A stretch of DNA of 64,000 bases from JASHPR01 sp963808705. Lineage in GTDB: Bacteria > Actinomycetota > Actinomycetes > Streptosporangiales > Streptosporangiaceae. Shown piece after piece: positions 60,674 through 64,000 of this stretch. The notes below the pieces were generated by a model. It did no database searches. It saw nothing but the letters and a program-made list of their open reading frames with translations, and had not been told where the DNA came from. The translations under genes and the position numbers were made by a program. The DNA lies in NCBI GenBank assembly GCA_963808705.1, contig CAWEHB010000004.1, positions 1-64,000 of the forward strand. Direction: 5' to 3'. The number at the start of each line of letters is the position of its first letter. Position 1 is the first letter of the stretch.

Positions 60674-61519
60674 CTAGCGCCAGCGCAGGCCGGTGATGCT
60701 CTCGTAAGCCCGCACGTACCTATCACGGGTGCGCTCCACCACCGGTTCGGGCAGCGGCGGCGGCGGCTCGGCGCCGTGGCGGTCCCAGCCGGACTCCGGC
60801 GAGGTCAGCCAGTCCCGGACGTACTGCTTGTCGAGCGAGGGCTGGCTCCGCCCGGGCACCCACTGGTCGGCGGGCCAGAACCGGGACGAGTCCGGGGTCA
60901 GCACCTCATCGGCCAGGAGCAGGTTGCCGCCGGGGTCCAAGCCGAGCTCGATCTTGGTGTCGGCCACGATGATGCCGCGGCGCCCGGCCAGATCCGCTCC
61001 CCTGCGGTAGACCTCCAGGGTGATGCGCTCAACTTCCGCGGCCATGTCGGCGCCCACGATCCCGGCGACGGCGGCCACCGGGATGTTCTCGTCGTGCTCG
61101 CCGGGGGGCGCCTTGGTAGCCGGGGTGAAGATCGGGCCGGGCAGCCGGGAACCGTCGCCCAGCCCGGCCGGGAGCCGGACCCCCCAGACCGTGCCGGTGC
61201 GCTCGTAGTCGGGGAGCGCCGAGCCGGTCAGGTACCCGCGCGCCACGCACTCCACCGGGATCATGTCCAGCCGCTGGCACGCCATCGCGCGGCCGGCGAA
61301 CTCGGCCGGGATGTCGGCGTCCACCAGGTGGTTCGGCACCACGTCGGCCAGCCGCTCGAACCACCACAGCGAGAGCTGGGTGAGGATCTTGCCCTTGTCC
61401 GGGATCTCGGTCGACAGCACGTGGTCGAAGGCGGAGATCCGGTCCGTGGCCACGAGCAGCAGCACGCCGTCGTCGGTCTCGTAGAGTTCGCGCACCTTGC
61501 CCGAGTAGATGTGCCTCAT
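60674..61519 (-). CDS. purC: SAICAR synthetase
   Basis: This is a 281-residue purine-pathway enzyme that joins CAIR and aspartate with ATP. It starts at ATG 61519 (MRHIYSGKVRELYETD), overlapping the purB stop (ATGA). Motifs are TDRISAFDHVL, PVECVARGYLTGSA, IFTPATKAPPGEHDENI, ADTKIELGLD and LADEVLTPDSSRFWP. It is translated together with purB; purD lies just upstream of purB. Confidence 0.95.
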   Translation of the reverse strand: MRHIYSGKVRELYETDDGVLLLVATDRISAFDHVLSTEIPDKGKILTQLSLWWFERLADVVPNHLVDADIPAEFAGRAMACQRLDMIPVECVARGYLTGSALPDYERTGTVWGVRLPAGLGDGSRLPGPIFTPATKAPPGEHDENIPVAAVAGIVGADMAAEVERITLEVYRRGADLAGRRGIIVADTKIELGLDPGGNLLLADEVLTPDSSRFWPADQWVPGRSQPSLDKQYVRDWLTSPESGWDRHGAEPPPPLPEPVVERTRDRYVRAYESITGLRWR

Positions 61520-62850
61520 GCCGGCAGGCCCGCTGCTCCCGCCGGGTCGAGCCGCTCCAGCCGCTCGAAGACGCCCCCGAGCCGCTCGACATACCGCCCC
61601 GGGCGGCACGCCTCGTCGAGCCTGGCCTCGTCCAGCGGCTGGCCGCGCTCGGCGGCGTGCTTGCGGAGCGTCTCCCGGAACGGGGCCCCGGTCTCGCTGG
61701 TGTCCAGGGCGGCCGCCTGGACCAGCGCGTAAGCGTCCTCGCGGGACATCCCGGCCGCGACCAGTTCCAGCAGCACCGCGGAGGAGTAGATCAGGCCGTG
61801 GGTGGCATCCAGGTTGGCCCGCATCCGCGCCGCGTCGACCCCGAGCCCGGTGATCAGGGCGGTGGTCTCGCCGAGCAGGAAGTCGGTGACGGCCGCGGCG
61901 TCGGGCAGCGCCACCCGCTCGGCGGATGAGTGCGAGATGTCCCGCTCGTGCCACAGCGGGATGCCCTCCATCACCGGGACCACCAGGGCGCGGACCACCC
62001 GCGCCAGCCCGCAGACCCGCTCGGCGCGGACCGGGTTCCGCTTGTGCGGCATCGCCGATGAGCCCTTCTGGCCCCGGCCGAACGGCTCGGCCAGCTCGGC
62101 GATCTCCGTCTGCTGCCCGAGCCGTATCTCCAGCGCTACCGCCTCGCACACCGACGCGACAAGGGCCAGAACGCTAAGCCACTCGGCGATCCCGTCCCGG
62201 AACACGACCTGACTGGCCACGTCGGCGGGCCGGAGGCCCAGCTCGGCCATGACCTGGGCCTCGATGGCCGGGTCGATGTTGGAGTAGGTTCCGACCGGGC
62301 CGGACAGCTTGCCGAAGGAGACCGCCTCGCGGGCCCGCCGCAGCCGCCCGGCGCACCGGGCCATCGCGAAGGCGAAGTCGGCCACCCGGTGCCCCCAGAC
62401 GTCCGGCTCGGCGTGGATGCCGTGGGTCCGGCCGACCCGGAGCGTGCCACGGTGCGCGAGCGCGTGGTCGCGCAGCGCCGCGGTCAGCGCGGCGCAGCCG
62501 GCCAGCAGCAGGTCGGTGGCCTCGGTGAGCTGCAGCGCCAGCGCGGTGTCCAGCAGGTCGGATGAGGTCATCCCGAAGTGGACGTACGCCGCGGCCTCGC
62601 GCGGGACGGTGTTATCCGCCCACGCGGACAGGAACGCGATGACGTCGTGGCCGGTCACGGCCTCGAGCGCGGCCACCGCCTCGGGGGTGGGCGGCGGGGC
62701 GGCGCGCACCGGCGGCACGCTGCCGGCGGGCACGGTGCCCGCCCGGGCGTGCGCCTCGAGCACCAGGATCTCGACCCGGCACCAGAGCTCGTACTTGTGC
62801 GCCTCACTCCAGACCCGGCCCATCTCCGGCCGCGTGTACCGCTCGATCAC
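61516..62850 (-). CDS. purB: Adenylosuccinate lyase
   Basis: This is a 444-residue fumarase-superfamily enzyme acting at two purine steps: SAICAR to AICAR and adenylosuccinate to AMP. The signature loop is GQKGSSAMPHKRNPVRAE, with RTHGIHAEPDVWG and HFGMTSSDLLDTALALQL also present, so all active-site segments are intact. It starts at GTG 62850, 4 nt after the purD stop, and overlaps purC. Confidence 0.95.
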   Translation of the reverse strand: MIERYTRPEMGRVWSEAHKYELWCRVEILVLEAHARAGTVPAGSVPPVRAAPPPTPEAVAALEAVTGHDVIAFLSAWADNTVPREAAAYVHFGMTSSDLLDTALALQLTEATDLLLAGCAALTAALRDHALAHRGTLRVGRTHGIHAEPDVWGHRVADFAFAMARCAGRLRRAREAVSFGKLSGPVGTYSNIDPAIEAQVMAELGLRPADVASQVVFRDGIAEWLSVLALVASVCEAVALEIRLGQQTEIAELAEPFGRGQKGSSAMPHKRNPVRAERVCGLARVVRALVVPVMEGIPLWHERDISHSSAERVALPDAAAVTDFLLGETTALITGLGVDAARMRANLDATHGLIYSSAVLLELVAAGMSREDAYALVQAAALDTSETGAPFRETLRKHAAERGQPLDEARLDEACRPGRYVERLGGVFERLERLDPAGAAGLPA

Positions 62851-62854
62851 CCCT

Positions 62855-64000
62855 CTATCCTGCCGCAGGCGCCGGGGTGGACCGGGCGGACCGGGCGGGC
62901 CGCTCGGCGATGTCCCGGCGGTACCAGCCGCCGCGCATCCGGATCTTCCCTGCCGCCGCGTAGGCCGCCGCGCGGGCGCCGGCCAGGTCCGGGCCGGTCC
63001 CGACCAGGTTGAGTACCCGGCCGCCGCCGGAGACGAGGTTCCCGGCCCCGGACACGGCCGTGCCTGCGTGCAAGGCGTAGGCGCCGACGGTACGTTCTGA
63101 ATCCTCGATGCCTTCGATGTCGTCGCCGGTGACCGGCGCGCCGGGGTATCCCTCCGCGGCGAGCACGACGGTCACCGCGGCACCGGGCGTCCAGCGCAGC
63201 GGCCCGGCGCCGGCCAGCCCGCCGGCGGCCGCCGCGTGCAGCAGCCCGCCCAGCGGCGTGGCCAGCCGGTCCAGCACCACCTGCGTCTCCGGGTCGCCGA
63301 AGCGCGCGTTGAATTCCACCACCCGGATCCCGGCGGAAGTCAGGGCCAGGCCCGCGTACAGCAGCCCGGCGTACGGGGTGCCGCGGCGGCGCAGTTCGGC
63401 GACCGCGGGCCCGATGACCGTGCCCAGCACCTCCTCGGCCAGGCCGGGGGGCGCCCAGGGCAGCGGGGCGTAGGCGCCCATGCCCCCGGTGTTCGGCCCG
63501 GCGTCACCGTCGAAGGCGCGCTTGTAATCCTGAGCCGGGAGGAGCGGCACCGCCGCCGCGCCGTCGGCCAGCGCGAACACCGACACCTCGGGCCCGTCCA
63601 GGAACTCCTCGATGACGACCGGGCCGGCCCCGGGGGATTCTGGGCCGCCCCCCCGGGCCAGCACGGCGCGGGCGTGCGCCTGCGCCTCGCGCCGGTCGCC
63701 GGTCACGACCACGCCCTTGCCCGCCGCGAGGCCGTCCGCCTTCACCACGTAGGGCGGGCCGAACTCGTCCAGGGCCAGGCTGACCTCGGCGCCGGTGGTG
63801 CACGTCCGGGCCGCGGCGGTGGGGATGCCGGCCGCGAACATGACCTGCTTGGCGAAGGACTTCGAGCCCTCGATCATGGCCGCCGCCCGGCCCGGCCCGA
63901 AGCAGCTGACCCCGGCGGCCCGCACGGCATCGGCCACGCCGGCCACCAGCGGGGCCTCCGGGCCGATGACCACCAGGCCGGCCCCGGTCCGGGCGGCCAG
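62855..64000 (-). CDS. purD: Phosphoribosylamine-glycine ligase (5' partial at the window edge)
   Basis: This is an ATP-grasp enzyme for the second purine step. The visible 380 or so residues run from an open frame at the right edge (LVVIGPEAPLVAGVADAVRA) to TAG at 62855-62857. Motifs are GPGRAAAMIEGSKSFAKQVM, PYVVKADGLAAGKGVVV, VVIEEFLDGPEVSVFALADG and VVEFNARFGDPETQVVL. The N-terminal ~60 residues lie outside. It is the first gene of a purD-purB-purC run on the minus strand. Confidence 0.94.
   Translation of the reverse strand: MAARTGAGLVVIGPEAPLVAGVADAVRAAGVSCFGPGRAAAMIEGSKSFAKQVMFAAGIPTAAARTCTTGAEVSLALDEFGPPYVVKADGLAAGKGVVVTGDRREAQAHARAVLARGGGPESPGAGPVVIEEFLDGPEVSVFALADGAAAVPLLPAQDYKRAFDGDAGPNTGGMGAYAPLPWAPPGLAEEVLGTVIGPAVAELRRRGTPYAGLLYAGLALTSAGIRVVEFNARFGDPETQVVLDRLATPLGGLLHAAAAGGLAGAGPLRWTPGAAVTVVLAAEGYPGAPVTGDDIEGIEDSERTVGAYALHAGTAVSGAGNLVSGGGRVLNLVGTGPDLAGARAAAYAAAGKIRMRGGWYRRDIAERPARSARSTPAPAAG

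Overview
This window is two unrelated pieces of DNA joined near position 7,160-7,190. Positions 1 to about 7,160 read like a Myxococcota/deltaproteobacterial genome: leucine is mostly CTC, serine mostly TCG, the outer-membrane protein is Gram-negative in type, and there are CxxCH haem proteins. This piece is full of one-base frameshifts, some of which cancel each other, as in unpolished long reads. From about 7,165 to 64,000 the sequence is a very GC-rich actinobacterial chromosome (CTG/GCC/GTC codons, many GTG starts, ATGA/GTGA overlaps) with one frameshift in about 57 kb. WblA, Crp, Lsr2, DisA, ClpC and a gene order resembling two Mycobacterium tuberculosis blocks (roughly the Rv3676-Rv3683 and Rv3585-Rv3628 neighbourhoods) point to a filamentous actinomycete; a Streptosporangiales-like lineage is my guess only.

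Left piece: a PilZ/receiver-like protein (open at the left edge), an outer-membrane beta-barrel protein with a clean terminator, an OmpR-type regulator with its histidine kinase, then two convergent c-type cytochrome genes that share a CTAG at their stops. The second is cut off at the seam, where the 5' half of a tRNA-Pro lies.

Right piece, 7.2-18.4 kb: metallophosphoesterase, YqeY-like protein, bifunctional PBP (PonA2 type), WblA/WhiB4, two ArsA-like ATPases, an SPFH membrane protein, a DUF4177-like small protein, RidA, NUDIX, metallo-beta-lactamase-fold hydrolase and Crp. 18.5-35.4 kb: pyrophosphatase, DacB, a zinc metalloprotease, tilS, hpt, ftsH, then a folate and pantothenate/CoA run (folE, MprF-like protein, folP-folB-folK, DUF3180, DUF2520, panC, coaX), a 28-codon ORF and lysS. 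35.4-45.2 kb: an NlpC/P60 wall hydrolase behind a c-di-AMP (ydaO-type) riboswitch, argA, an EndoQ-UvrD fusion, a small membrane protein, lsr2 and clpC. 45.2-50.2 kb: mutY, disA (the c-di-AMP synthase that would feed the riboswitch), radA, a TIM-barrel isomerase and dtd. 50.2-57.4 kb: asparaginase II, an XRE regulator with DUF2516, an alanyl-tRNA editing protein, a BlaI/M56 pair, hisC and an ATP-grasp gene with a collapsed luciferase-like pseudogene behind it. 57.4-64 kb: a GGDEF-like/HTH regulator, a MurA-family gene and purC-purB-purD (purD runs off the right edge).

Most of the actinobacterial part is conserved housekeeping. The unusual points are the seam inside a tRNA, short tandem duplications that carry the stop codon or the SD-plus-start of a gene (yqeY, argA, tilS), the c-di-AMP synthase and riboswitch in one window, the EndoQ-UvrD fusion, an AT-rich 32-bp palindrome upstream of hisC, and the internally deleted monooxygenase. 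I see no CRISPR array, insertion sequence, prophage or clearly new multi-gene system.
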